Below, one piece after another: positions 35,615 to 47,875 of a stretch of 64,000 nt of DNA. The DNA comes from Kingdonia uniflora. Its lineage: Eukaryota; Streptophyta; Magnoliopsida; Ranunculales; Circaeasteraceae. The DNA lies in NCBI GenBank assembly GCA_014058105.1, contig JACGCM010002082.1, positions 2,046,001-2,110,000 of the forward strand, given 5' to 3'. The translations under genes were made by a program, and so were the position numbers. Numbering within the stretch: position 1 is the stretch's first letter; every line of letters begins with the position of its first letter. The notes beneath the pieces were generated by a model that saw only the letters and a program-made list of their open reading frames with translations, made no database searches and was not told where the DNA came from.

Positions 35615-36420
35615 ACAGTCGCTTATTGATACGCTCAATTCGACCAGTAACTGATACCTACAACATAACTATTCAAATATACACGCTTTCCGAGGGTTGC
35701 TTATTGAGTCAATCAATTCGATCTGGCAGAGATGTACTATACAGCTTTGCCATATTCAATATATCTCATTATAGTCGCTTATTGATACGCTCAATTCGAC
35801 CAGTAACTGAGACCTACAATATAGCTATTCAAATATACACGCTTTCCGAGGGTTGCTTATTGAGTCGATCAATTCGATTTGGCAGTTATGCACTATACAG
35901 CTATGCCATATTCAATACATCTCATTGTAGTCACTTATTGATACGCTCAATTCGACCAGTAACTGAGACCTACAACATAGCTATTCAAATATACACGCTC
36001 TCCGAGGGTTGCTTATTGAGACAATCAATTCGATCTGGCAGAGATGCACTATACAACTATGCCATATTCAATACATCTCATTACAGTCGCCTATTGATAC
36101 GCTCAATTCGACCAGTAACTGAGACGTACAACATAGCTATTCAAATATACACGCTCTCCGAGGGTCGCTTATTGAGTCAATCAATTCGATCTGGAAGAGA
36201 TGCACTATACAGCTATGCCATATTCAATACATCTCATTACGGTCGCTTATTGATACGTTCAATTTGACCGGTAACTGAGAACTACAACATAGCTCTTCCA
36301 GTATACACGCTCTCCCGAGGGTCGCTTATTGAGTCAATCAATTCGACCTGGTCGAGACGCTATACAACTATTTAACATTCAATGCATCTCTTTACGGTTG
36401 CTTATTGACTTGCTCAATCT
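35615..36420 (+). repeat. Element A tandem repeats, part after the CACTA insertion
   Basis: About five more copies of the 155-157-bp unit (starts near 35619, 35776, 35930, 36087 and 36243). Because the unit is about 52 codons, a frame stays open through them (to 36267), repeating LLIRSIRPVTETYNIAIQIY and then LLSQSIRSGRDALYSYAIFN. The last copy decays after 36300. Confidence 0.88.
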
Positions 36421-36755
36421 GACTTTTACAAAAGAGAATAAAACATCGCTCCAGTCATATATCTCTACATGGTCCTTTATTGATTTACCCAATTCGACAA
36501 TTCATAGAGAGAACAAAAACAAAAACATTTGTTTACTCAACGTTTGACATTTTTCTACAGCAAAGACATATTTACACTCTGTCTAATTACAGTTAACTAT
36601 TCTTCTCACTTCGGGCGTACAACATTCGCACTTTCCCCAGGCCCAGATAAAAGTAAGGCAGGGAAAGGTATAACAACATCATCTACAGTAGGAGACGAGT
36701 TCATCAGTTTCATAACCTGATGCATCAGATTATCTATATAAGATAACCGCGCTAG

Positions 36756-39700
36756 CTACAAATCATACTCCATACCGTGCTCAGTAGAAGCAGCCAAGAT
36801 CGAATCATGCTCTTGCCACAATTTCTTCACATCAACATGCAACATATCCATAGTACGCAATGTAGCGTTGTCTGCAGTCAACAACATAGCTTCACCGAGC
36901 TTGGTCTTCACTTTGTTTAGTTCATCGTCAAGTTCCTTGCAGCGATCTACCAAATACTGCTTCTCCTTCAGCAACGAAGCCTTATACTGCTTCGTTGTTT
37001 CCGTACTATGTTCCATCTCCTGCTTCAAGCATCGCAGCTTATCACACAACTTCTGCAAATAACTACCATCATTATTAGCTCCATCCACCAACCTTTACAA
37101 CTCCTTGCACTCTAGATGAAGCTCCTCATAAACCACATTACCTTACAGACACTCCATCTCCAAGGCCTACTTTATCTGCTCGAGATCAACGATTCATGTA
37201 TTACATTAATTGATGGTTACGTACATCTCTTGATCTCTCCTTCTACATGCTTCTTCGTGAGTCCTGGCATGGTTACTTTTTCTATGACAAGAATCCCGAG
37301 CCTCACGCAAATCCCAGCTCATCTTTTTCAGACGATCCTGCATATTACGAAGTTCAGCATCTTGCTTCTCTAACAGATTAGCTTTATCTGTCATGGCCGA
37401 TTTATAATGCAACAGATCAATCTCCTATTTTTCAATGGTACTCGACAGATTGAGCACTTGTTGGTTCGCACTCATGGTTTCCAATTTTTTCTTCTTTGAC
37501 GATTCTTTCCACAGTTCTGACTCATTATTAGTAGCCTGTATCTCTGCATCCTTTCATGACAACTCTACAGTCATGACATTTAATCGAATCTGCAGTTCCA
37601 GCATATCTGCCTCTAATTTCGAGTTCAAACAGGCCGTATTTTCAACAGCCAACAAACACTGCCACAACTTTACTGTCAGTTCATCATTTGATGCGGATAA
37701 GGTAGACAGTTCGCTCCGCTCATTTACTTCAGCCTAGAAGAACAAGTTGCAAACGACATACATCTATCGAAATATATTCCTGCATACAAGACATATCATT
37801 CAAGCAACATTCATTTAGACATAATGTTATTGCTACAATAATAGACTCAGAGCAACTACATTATGCAAAACACAAATTATATGCCATAGTTAGTTGGCTT
37901 ATGGTTGAACCTTACTACTACTCGCATCTACTTGTAAAAGTTCATTGAAGATTAGGACCTCTTGAGGACGAGTCTAATGCCGTGTATGAGGTAACAGATC
38001 TTTGACCTCCTCCTCCTCAGACTCTTCAGCTCGCGGTTTCGAGGTTGAAGCTCCTCCACCCTCATTACCTCTTACAAACCACATATTTTCAACCTTATCA
38101 TTCTCTACCTTACATCTTTACCACAACTTAAGATATAACATCTAAATTCATTTTCTACTCTCTCGAGTTCACCCTCGTAAAACACGATCACATCGGCTAT
38201 CTGACGCTCGTGATCTATTTTAACAACACATTTTCCCTGCTTTGGAGTAAGATACCTCTTCAAGCACGATTGGGACGTTTGCAGACGTTTTTGCGCTTCT
38301 AGTAAACGCGTTTCTAATGTCAATCTCTTCTCCGAACTCTGCAACAACTTATTACACTCCACCTTTTCCTTCTTCAGACATGCATTATGTTCTTTTCATC
38401 GCTTCAGTTCGTCACAAGAATGTTCCATGTCATTTTCTAAACATGCATGGACCTTTCTATCCTCCTTCTATATATTGAAGAAAATGATCCTCATCATTCT
38501 TCGCCCCTTCAAAAGTCAAGCTCATCAGGAAATGAACCTACACCACCCCATATGATGAAACACCAGCCCGAGCTGAACATCTTTTCACCTCTATACTATG
38601 GCGATTACGCGCTTCTTGCGCTAAGAATTTTACCCGAGCTGGATCTGGCCCTATACCTCTCTTAGTTTACAGTTCTAAATTGGCCTCCTTCAAGCCCCGC
38701 TCATTATCGACTTTGGCCTCAAAGTAAAGCATCAAAGACAATAATGACCTTTGACACTTTGACTTATCACTCTCATCTACGAACTGCATATCCTTAAGGG
38801 ATTCTCAGAATAAGACAATCCTATCACTCTCTTTCCGCAAAACCTCATCCCTCTCAATTTTTATCTTCCCATATCTATATTAAAGCTCGAATAACTCATT
38901 AAAGGTGTTATCAAAATTGGACTTATGTAGACATCTCTCATATTCAAGTTCATTGTGTACCTGTTGAACATGATTGATGAAATCCCTTGCTCGACTCAAG
39001 GCCTTCTCCATCTCGATCACTTTCCCCCTCAAACGAACTACCTCCTACATACAAATTATATATTCACCATCAAACAACATATACCAACAGCAACAAAAAA
39101 AATTCAATTCTCAGCAAAAAAGATCTATCACCACTATAAGGGACAAGTTCGATCAGACACTTTAAAAACTATGTTATAACTACATAATCAAGGATTAGCT
39201 CCTGGTACCTCCTTGATCGTGTCATCAGCCACGAGAAGTTGGTATCTGATCAGAAGGTCGATTAACTGCTGGAGAGGCATCTTCGTCCGGGAAAACTATC
39301 TCACTATACTTCCCAGCGATAGCAAGGGTGACATCATCTTGAGTCAACCCCTAGTAGTAGAAGGCTTTAACCAGATTATTTTGACCAGCCAGTATAGTAT
39401 TAATAGTCTTCATCACAGCATCTTCGATCTCCTTCTTCAAGACAGCAGTTTCTGCCTTGAACTGCTTCTTCAACCTGGCAGTCTCTGCCTCGAACTCCTC
39501 CTTCAACATAGTTTTCTCCTTTTCTATTTGGTCCTTCAACTCCTCAGATAGTACAGTTCGCTCTTTATCGAACTGCTCCCTCAATGTAGCTTTCTCTGTA
39601 TCATGTTACTGAACCAGGCCAGCACGGTCCTCAGCACCTGCCCACAACACCTCGAAGGCCGAGTCCCACGCAGCAGACAACTGCACCACAAGATCAACAT

Positions 39701-41640
39701 AGCAAAGTTATCTGTCAGATCACTTCTCAAACATAGATAATCATACAACAATAATATATATACCTGTGTAATGCTGGACTTAATCTCAGCATTCAGACGC
39801 GGTGGATCATGTTTAGCCAGGTCGCGCGATGTCTGCGACGTCTGCCCCACCACACCGAGATCAAGGTTTTTTGAGGACGTTTTCTTAGTTCTGCCCTCTT
39901 GCCTCTGCTTCTTCGCTGGAGGCACCATATATGTAGTAGCATCTACTACCTCGACATCCACCTATGGAGCCTGCATCGAAGCCATTTGCTATGAAGCTGA
40001 CAACACCCGTTTTTGACAACAGCCATTTGCAATGAAGCCATTTGCTATGAAGCTGCAAGAATCTCTGCCATCCCATCAAAAGCTGACCCAGAAGTCGCCA
40101 TAGCTCGATTTTGATGAGCTCGTTAAACTTTTGGAACTACAAAGTTCAGCCGTTTCTCTCTACGGGTACCTAACTCTCTAAGTACTTGGTTCAGTTCAGT
40201 TCCTTCGCGAGATATGATGTCAAACAAGCTCGATGTATCTACAACACCTTTCAGATTAGGTTATGCCAAATCAACAACAAATTATGTTAGTAGTTCGTAA
40301 CAAGTTAAAAGATGAAATGCAGACAGAATGAAGACACTTACTCTCGTTAAAATTCTTATATAACAGCTCGAGCGCCGGTTCCCCAGGCACTTGCATACAA
40401 TTACCCCTCACCATTACAAGATGGTCGCACCAGGGTTTCCCAGTAGATTCAAAGTCATAAAATTTCGGCCTTGCCGAATCACTAAACAAGTATCCACTCT
40501 TACGATCTTTCATATATTTAAACTTATAGTATTTCAAGACATTGTCCATAACAAACTATCTCGCAATACCACCATCTCTCCATCTCTTGTTAAGGGTTTC
40601 ATAGACCTTCATCATCTCAAAGACATTACCATTTAATTGGCCAGGGTAGCTCTTTAGAGCATTCATTACCCCCTTTTTGAAAAAGGTTAGGGGAATGCTC
40701 AACCCATATACAACCTGGTTCAGGTAACAAAGGAATCCTTCCTTTACGACCTCTGCATCAGTCCCGTTGTAATAAAAGATATCTATATCATCTCTTATAC
40801 CCATATTTCTCTTCCACTGATCTAGGGAAGGCAGCTGATAATGCTCTATCTTACCACCTGGTCTCACCAGAGCCCTAAACCACAACCCCGTATTCATCAC
40901 ATAATGCCCCCATTTTCCATCTAAACCTTTTTATACTGTAAAAATTTCTTCGCTACGTCTATAATCTCGGGATACCTAAAAAATTGCCCAGTCTCAATCT
41001 CCACATGCAATTCCCCATCCTCCCCAGAATGAACAACCGACATATCAACAACAATGGTACCACTCTCCTCTATATCATCTATAGTCCTACCAGACGACGA
41101 TGATTCCTCACTGGAGGATACAACCATTTTGCTACTGGGTTTTGAATTTTTGGAACGCATCTACCACATACAGGAAAAGTCTGTTCAGAGTTTATACTAA
41201 AACATGCCTCCTCCCTCAGCCTTACCAAACAAAGTATTCAAGCTACCATCTACCATGGCAAGCAATAAACAGTAAAAATAGCGGAAACAGGATTACTAAC
41301 CTGTACTAGAAGAGAAGCAGTCATCGTTTTCGGTCACCACTCTCACTTCAGATGGAAAGACGATGGTTTTCCCAGCAAAATCATAATTTAATGGTGGACT
41401 ACGATCAAAGTTTGAAGATTTTCTCTCTCTGGAAATGCTTCTTTCTCTCTCTACAACTGATTGTGGTTTAGGAGAAGACGAAAGATAAGCTTTTATATTA
41501 TCCCTCGGTTTCTGAAACGAAGGCTCTTTGGGACACATGTTAGCATCATCTTTCCTAGCAGGCACATCTTTTCGTTTGCCCTCATAATGATTTTTGGTGT
41601 AAAGTGTTCAGTTATCACGTCTGTCTCTCTCCTCTGCCAT
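36756..41640 (-). pseudogene. Element A antisense gene: gypsy-type accessory protein with coiled coil
   Basis: Runs opposite to gag-pol, between the repeats and the 3' LTR. ATG at 41640 (MAEERDRRDN, then a stop). Exon 41296-41565 ends at ACAG/GTTAGT, and an acceptor GTGGTAG precedes MRSKNSKPSSKMVV at 41160, giving a 134-bp intron. A globular part follows (40270-40920: FLCYLNQVVYGLSIPLTFFK, KWRDG-like and KSGYLFSD..FYDFESTGKP), resembling the 'putative gypsy type transposon' domain found in plant element antisense ORFs. The C-terminal two-thirds (39961-36756) is Lys/Glu-rich coiled coil, e.g. KEEFEAETARLKKQFKAETA. A frameshift (about 40925), an in-frame stop (about 40559) and more breaks follow. 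Domain name is moderately sure; function is unknown. Confidence 0.6.
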
Positions 41641-41737
41641 TATTAAGGACTCACTGCCCAAGAAGATTTGTACAGATCATGTAGCACGATTACTTACGTA
41701 CAACAACAACCTTTTACGGCTGCACGATCCGACTACA

Positions 41738-41746
41738 CTATTTATA
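41738..41746 (-). promoter_or_regulatory. TATA box of the element A antisense gene
   Basis: TATAAATAG on the minus strand, 98 bp before the ATG at 41640. The same word precedes antisense frames in element B (48554) and element H (45704), which supports a real internal promoter. Confidence 0.5.
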
Positions 41747-43300
41747 GCATGAGTGCCAGTTCAAAACCCTAGTACAACTTTTTTCAGCTGTCACTTATCT
41801 TACTTTTGATCTGACAGAAGCAGAAAATTAGCAACAAATCCTGCTACAATTATATTTCATTCAATCTTTCTCACAGATACAGAAAGTGATGACAAAGTGA
41901 CCTCAATACAAACAAATCATTTTAATATGGTCACGCATCCGTCCTTGTATATAATTACAGACGGATGGTTCTCTTCACCACATGGACTGATTTCCCCACC
42001 AGCGGCTCCCTCATCCTCTCTAGCAAGCTTATCCAACACGATTTCTCGAACTTCTACCTCACATAGCTCTACATCTAACAAAAGTTTGAAAAATACACCA
42101 CATCAGAAGCTGCAACCAAGTTCCACCCGGATCATCAATTGTTCAAGTTGTCTATGATGATACTCTCACGATAAAAGCTTATATCGCGCACAAAAGATAT
42201 TATGGTCAACAATAATATATCTCAACAAGGCAACAAATATATAGCGTGATCTACACAGTTCACATATACTCCATCTTACTCTGCAACAATTCGATCTAAA
42301 TTTTTTCGACCTATGTTATCTTTGAATAGTTCGATAATTGTTCTACGGAGTCTTATAACAGTTCATTCAAGCAGTTTCAAATACTTACAGGACAAGATAA
42401 TAAAGTTTAAATTTATTATTCAAGACATACAATTTACAAGGACGAATACTTCAGTCAGTTCAAAAATCAAGATTACATGTTCTTCAGACAAATATTTCTT
42501 TTACAAAGAATAGCCCACCTTACACATGATAGTGCAACACTTGAGCTGAAATAATGGCGGGCCTAGCAGAAGAACTCAAAGCCCAAGAAGTAAAACTGGA
42601 GTGAGGTAGAGGACAAAGTTAATCCCACCACCCCTCTGTAATCCCCACCATCTCCGCAACCACTGAAGACGAAGGACCACCTCCACCATTACAGCACCCA
42701 ATCCTTCGTAAGATATCGGTAATACTTCACAGACAACATCCCAGCCTTCTCATCTTTTTTCGCCACCGCATCCTCTGCAAGCAGCCGCAAACAGGACCGA
42801 CGGTGCGCAGCAAACAGGACCACGTAGTGGAAGCGCCACATTTGATAAAATTCATCCTCTGCCTCCTCTACCTCTTCCTACGTCATCCCATGAAAAGTTG
42901 GAGGAACAGGGATTAGGGTTGGCAGAGAGAGACTTTGGCTCCCAAAATAGCGGGTTTGCAGAATCATCATCCTCTTCTGAACTCTCTCCTCATACGCCTG
43001 ACGATGTGTAGTTACCATCGCTACTACTTATGCAAATCCAGGCGACTGACAGGTTGAACCAGGATGAACATTAAAAGCAACTGGTCACCATTTTTTATAT
43101 AGCAACAATATTTAAATGCAGGCCACCACTTCCAAGAAAGTCTTTATCATAAGCACACATCTCAAGCAACATTTTTGGGAGACCCAACAGTCAAAACAAT
43201 TATTCCTCCAGATACCTAGGAAGCCATCAATGCAACATTTAAAATGACTGGACTTCTCAACCAACACCACTCGCTAGACACGTTTCTCCTGCTATTAGCT
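41747..43300. other. Element A interior between antisense gene and 3' LTR
   Basis: No intact frame. GC content rises at 42540-43010, with broken plus- and minus-strand frames rich in Ser, Pro and Glu. Presumably promoter/leader of the antisense gene plus decayed sequence. Confidence 0.35.
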
Positions 43301-43313
43301 AAAAGGGGGCAGT
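43301..43313 (+). other. Element A polypurine tract
   Basis: AAAAGGGGGCAG sits directly against the 3' LTR start (TGTAAGGG), the expected place for plus-strand priming. Confidence 0.7.
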
Positions 43314-43989
43314 TGTAAGGGCTTATTTTTAATCTTTCTACTAATCGCGATATTCGAGCTCACATAGTTTGTATAAACATACTGATAACCAACCAAGGAC
43401 TGAGAGAAAATAGATTACAATACAGACTTCTTCACCTACAGTTCGAGGATATTGAAGCATCTAGTAGCATAGCACTATAGAAGACACTCATATATCCATC
43501 AACAGTTTGTATACATACGAACATCGTTAGAGATTATATCTTTATCAACAGTTCAAAGTTATATCTAAGGTCATCAATAGATCCATTACAGATCAACAAG
43601 TATCAAGACGTTATAAAAGACGTCCTAAAGACTCATCAAATGCGGACGACCAAAACGTACGTCATCAATGTAACCAACGGTCATATTATAAGACTTATAA
43701 AAAAAGACTTGAAGATCAGGATCCAGGATGGCTATTATCATCTACAGAACTCTTAGAGAAAGTGATCCCTACCAAGACTCAGATATCTAATCTCTTTCTC
43801 TTTGTAATAGCTAGCATCTATATAAACACCATTCTTTCAGAAATCCTCAGGAGAGGTCGTGGTTTTTAACCCATTCAAGGGTTTTCCATGTGAAAACTTG
43901 TATTAATTGCTTATAGTTCCTAGTTAATTAATCCATATTTCAAGGGTGTAAGGCACTATCTTCATCCAATACGACAATAGGCTATTACA
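43314..43989 (+). repeat. Element A 3' LTR
   Basis: 676 bp, aligned end to end with the 5' LTR. Sample differences: AAGGGATTATTTCTAATCCT against AAGGGCTTATTTTTAATCTT. Followed directly by the 75-bp flank copy. Confidence 0.9.
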
Positions 43990-44660
43990 GAGGGTGTACA
44001 AAAAGGAAAGATTCCCCCCTCATATTATATGTTCTGCCTGTATTTATAGTTAAATACAGACAGTTACACAAGTTAGAACATCTAGTATAGGTTCTCTATA
44101 GTTAAAATAAAGAGGAGAAAGTACTAAAAACCATGTTTGTAGCCTCCCCAATTGGGTAGTTGTTTTAGGTTTCAATACTCTTTCTCCTCAGCAATGAGGA
44201 GAAGATAAAAAATTTGGGTAGCCACCTAGGATAACTTTATTACGTGGAAAACCTTTTTTAAACTAAAATCAATAGTTAGAAAGTATTTGAAAAATTTAAA
44301 CTACTTTTTTAACCTTTTTTTTTTAACACGTCATACTTTTCTTTTGACATAGAGTAGTTTTTGGGGAGTCTATTTTTTTTGACTTTTTTAAATATTACTT
44401 TCTAACTCATCTTGCTAGCTATACTTTACCTAGGCTACACCTAATGCTCTTTGAACGTTTCTCCTATTTTTCAGGAAGGTGGGCGAACTTTACAAATTAC
44501 GTATAACAACTACATTTTACCAAGTGTAACGGCTATTGCAGATAATCGAGCTCTAGAATTATATAATGAAGTGTTCTCGACTTATGAACGTGTACAACCT
44601 AATGCCTTCGATATGCCTTTACTAGTTATTCTTGTTGAACTTGAGGAATATGCTACTACA
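43990..44660 (-). mobile_element. Element H: LTR, right part
   Basis: Begins with a second copy of the last 75 bp of the left part (GAGGGTGTACAAAAAGGAAA, 43990-44065) and continues to an LTR-like end GCTACTACA at 44660. There the neighbouring ATCACCCCATTC matches the sequence just inside element B's LTR (48370). An open frame (44451-44714) crossing this border is not recognised and probably fortuitous. Confidence 0.55.
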
Positions 44661-45724
44661 ATCACCCCATTCCTGATGCAAGCACTTATGGTTGTGTCAA
44701 AACAAATATTTTAGAACTTGTGATGTTGACTTCGTCTCTGAAGAGATGTTTGGAGACAAGAATCTCATGATTTGTGGCACAAATTCAGGGTAAATTATCT
44801 GTGATTGCGACTGTATATTCTCTGGAATACATTGTCGCTCCTCTATAAATAGTAATATCAGTGATTAAGAATTTGCAAAGCATCTGCTAGAAATGGTGAT
44901 GACTAGGTCTTATCCTCAGCATAAGGCAGAGAAATGTCATCTTGTTATTAACGTTGCAGAGTTAGAGGAATAGTATTTTGGGAATTTTTTGGTTTTGGAT
45001 GTGCTTCCTCCTCGGGGTCCTTTAGAAGTTGCAGGTATGTCGCCCGAGTTGATGGAGGTTAAAGTTGACCGTTGGTTATGGTACGGTATATTTGCAAAAT
45101 AAGTACTTGACACTATTCATCGTCGTGTTATGTTGAGGTAAATTGCAAATGATGAAATTAGGCTGCTGGAGGGGTTCTAATTCCATGCGGTCAAGCTAAC
45201 CATGTGCCTTGCTTTAAATGTAATTACATGTGATTCTATCATGTATTTATATTCGATAAAATAAAATGTGTCTTTTCGATTGATATCTTCTCGATGTATA
45301 ATATTGTTGTGACATTTTGTTGTCGAATATATTGGAAATTTAAAATTTGAATATCTGTTTGTAACTGTCCCTTGATTATAGGAGGTAAATAAAAATAAAC
45401 AGATATGGCAGGGGTTTGTAATGAACAATGGCTTGGTGCTTACCCATAGGTGATGTATTAAGTTATAAGAAATTTGATATTAAATCTTTTTTTATTAGTT
45501 TGAGAACTGCATTTGATAATATGGAGAGGACTGAGGATGTTAGGGTGTATTTAGACGGTCAAGAGCAACAAATGTAATGGTTTATTGTCTTTAGGAAGGA
45601 AAAAGGTGAGGGAGTTCGGGGAAAGGCGTACTGGACGAATGAAATCTGCCAAGCGATTATGCGAAGGGTTTCGAAGCGGTACGTCAAACTGTCATGTGGT
45701 GGCTATAAATACCCCTTTGTTTAG
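44661..45724 (+). mobile_element. Element H: internal remnant with decayed antisense frames
   Basis: Resembles the region next to element B's 3' LTR (about 48370-48430). Broken plus-strand frames at 44893-45180 (VLPPRGPLEVAGMSPELM) and 45520-45720 (AYWTNEICQAIMRRVSKRY) look like antisense accessory genes with stops. A TATAAATA box lies at 45704-45711. The remnant ends abruptly at 45724 against the truncated His-rich gene copy. Element H's pol and 5' LTR were not found. Confidence 0.45.
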
Positions 45725-46341
45725 TATGGACATAGAAATGGAAATGGGAATGGGCATGGAAATAGAAATGGAAGCGAACATTGTGATGGAAATAGAAACG
45801 GGCGTGGTTATGGTAATGGTCATGGGTATGGGAGCGGGAGCATGCACAGGAGCGGTCACGGAGGTGGACATAGGAATGATGATGATAACTATGGTGGACA
45901 TGAGCATGAGCATGAGCACAAGCATGGGTCTGGCCATGGACATGGAGTGAGGCATAGACACGACCACCACCACCGCTCGCAATTAACTGCAAATTGTTGT
46001 AGGTGGTTGACAGGGCTAGATTTGATGTGTCTGCAACTTACTGTTTTGCCTGCCTATAGGACTTAGGAGGCCTACACATGGGCTCATAGTACAAGTCGAT
46101 TAGAATTGCAATGTCACTTACACATGTCCTGGGCACTTCTCATAAGTCTTATCGTGAATAAAATTTTTGTAAGGGAGAAGAGTTTTCCTCACTATTAGAT
46201 TTTATTTTAAGTAAGTAATTAATCACTTAGAGTATGTAATCACATGACAAGGAATTAATGGGCATGTGCTTTCATATATGTTATTACAATTTAGTTATAT
46301 ACTTCATGAATATGAAATAAGATCTTCATTTGAATCATTCC
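45725..46341 (+). pseudogene. Truncated copy of the His-rich eight-cysteine gene
   Basis: From ATGGACATAGAAATGGAAA onward the sequence matches the gene at 17920, beginning within the His-Gly tract (about 18237). The signal peptide and Cys1-Cys2 are missing. The His-rich end (HEHEHEHKHGSG..) and NCCRWLTGLDLMC are readable. A 1-base deletion in the CxC region (about 46030) then shifts frame to a stop. The 3' flank also matches, so this is a segmental copy, not a retrocopy. Its left edge abuts element H; its right edge is cut by the small LTR element at 46347. Confidence 0.88.
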
Positions 46342-46346
46342 ATTTA

Positions 46347-46686
46347 TGACGTGATTACTACAAACGCGGAAGTGAGATTCGTATGAAGATCACGTTGTAT
46401 TTGAAAGTTAGAGAAAACTAGGGTTTTAACTAAATAAATCAGCTTACTTTAATCAAAATCAACTGAGAAATAAATAACCTAGACCTCCCCTTTATCAAAC
46501 ACAATGGGGGTTAGAATTAGGAGCCCTAATTATAATTAAAATAAAATTCTACTTAAATTAGGAAAACTGCTCGCAACCTATATTGAACCTCTCTAACAGA
46601 GCTTAAGTTGAAGTATAAAATATAAAATATTAAATAAACTTAGGTCATACGGTGGTAGACAACCTTATGAGGGATGTGTCACATCA
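46347..46686 (-). repeat. Small LTR element, 3' LTR
   Basis: 340 bp, starts TGACGTGATTACTAC (plus strand) and ends GTGTCACATCA. Lacks the long G run of its partner (GGGGG only at about 46505-46509). Confidence 0.85.
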
Positions 46687-47870
46687 AACCCTTCGTCTGA
46701 GAAGATTTTGTTTATGAAATCAGGGGGGCGGTGCTCCAAAGGACTCACGCAGATATGTAGTATGCATCCCAGTCTCTTTGTCTTGATCCGTAGAATGCAC
46801 ACAAAATCTGTATGGTGGAACTCTTCTAGAAATCTTGAACTCTTCCACAGAATTTTCCGTACACTACAATTGTACTTGAGGTCTTTAAATCCCAATGTTG
46901 AAGATCGTCTAAAACTGAAGAAAACATAGAAACCTGCGCCTCAAACTTTGCTAAAAAGCCCTCCCAAAACGGATCGACCAACGGTTATTTTTCGGTCGTG
47001 CTTTGGCACATTACTTGGCATGTGCACTGCTGGAACATAACATTCTTTTGACTTTGAGTATTTAAGGCATGCCCTTGCTTACCAAAAATGTTGCATGCCT
47101 CGGCATGCCTATTTTTTTTTAAATACTACCTGTTATTGAAGTTGGCTTGGCAAGCCCAGTACTGGAGCTAGTCGGTGTATTATTGGAAGAGCATGTGCTG
47201 CATGTGAAGTGGAAAGATAAGGTACTCCTAGTTGCACCAAATCATCCCTTTTGCTTTTTACTTCACTATCTTCTACTCCACTCCCTGAAAATTCTACAAC
47301 TTCACCAGTTTTTTTTTCTATCATGGTTTGAGTTTCGGTTCTAACTTTACTTGGGGATACCCACTGGACACCGTAGCGCGCTCCGATATTTCTTTTATCG
47401 TGAATCCTCGCAATATCATAAATTGTGACGGTGCTTTTTATCGTGGATTCGACAAAAAATTGGATACCGTTTTCTCCTGCCTTCAAGTACGTACTTGCTG
47501 TCGCTGATGGTAGGTCATTGACCAGACCTTCTAAGATGGTCGGTGTCTCTCTGCTCACCGTATCAAACATTGGGGTTTCCGATCCCACGTCGCTATCGAC
47601 GGGAAGACATACTAACGGGGTTTCTATTTTACCGGTCTGTGCGGTGGTACTCCAATCTTTGGCATAGTCGTCGTAAATAGCCGATAAAATCGTCGTTGAT
47701 TGGGGGGCAGAAAGGCTCCTCTACCCATAGCCTCGACAAGCCCTTCAAGCTTATCAAGATTATCTGATATCCTCGCTACATTATCAGTGAGCGTAGGTTT
47801 CTTCATCGCGGATCTTCTACGAGGCATCTTTATTCTTGAAACTGACTACACTGGATTCTAACGAGGCTCT
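46687..47870 (-). CDS. Small LTR element ORF, gag-like by position only
   Basis: ATG at 47827 (MPRRRSAMKKPTLTDNVARI) opens a basic N-terminus, then DNLDKLEGLVEAMGRG, a possible coiled coil. It stops at 47624. A second frame, 47588-47133 (MFDTVSRETPTILEGLVNDL to the end LGLPSQLQ), follows with a frame change between. The two together would make about 230 residues. No known gag, protease or polymerase motif was recognised; the gag label rests on its position after the primer site. The 46687-47132 part is untranslated and includes the purine-rich tract next to the 3' LTR. Confidence 0.4.
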
Positions 47871-47875
47871 AGTAC

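Larger units (their letters stand above)
23522..43989 (+). mobile_element. Element A: Tat-like Ty3/gypsy retrotransposon, 20.5 kb
   Basis: Complete outline in plus orientation: 5' LTR 23522-24198, primer site, gag, protease, reverse transcriptase, RNase H, a second RNase H-like domain, integrase, tandem-repeat block, antisense gene, purine tract, 3' LTR 43314-43989. The order, the second RNase H after the KGQAAVDFLANFP segment and the antisense ORF are traits of the plant Tat/Ogre lineage. The LTRs differ at roughly one site in ten over the part compared by eye, so insertion is old. A 5.48-kb CACTA element (30137-35614) is inserted in its repeat block. Gag and pol carry many stops and an RT active-site change. 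Confidence 0.85.

Noticed and set aside
44451..44714. 87-codon ORF considered as an accessory gene
   Set aside because: It crosses the proposed LTR end of element H, so it is probably fortuitous.
45585..45950. 121-codon plus-strand frame ending in Met-Gly and Met-Ser repeats
   Set aside because: A shifted reading of the truncated His-rich copy joined to element H sequence; not a gene.
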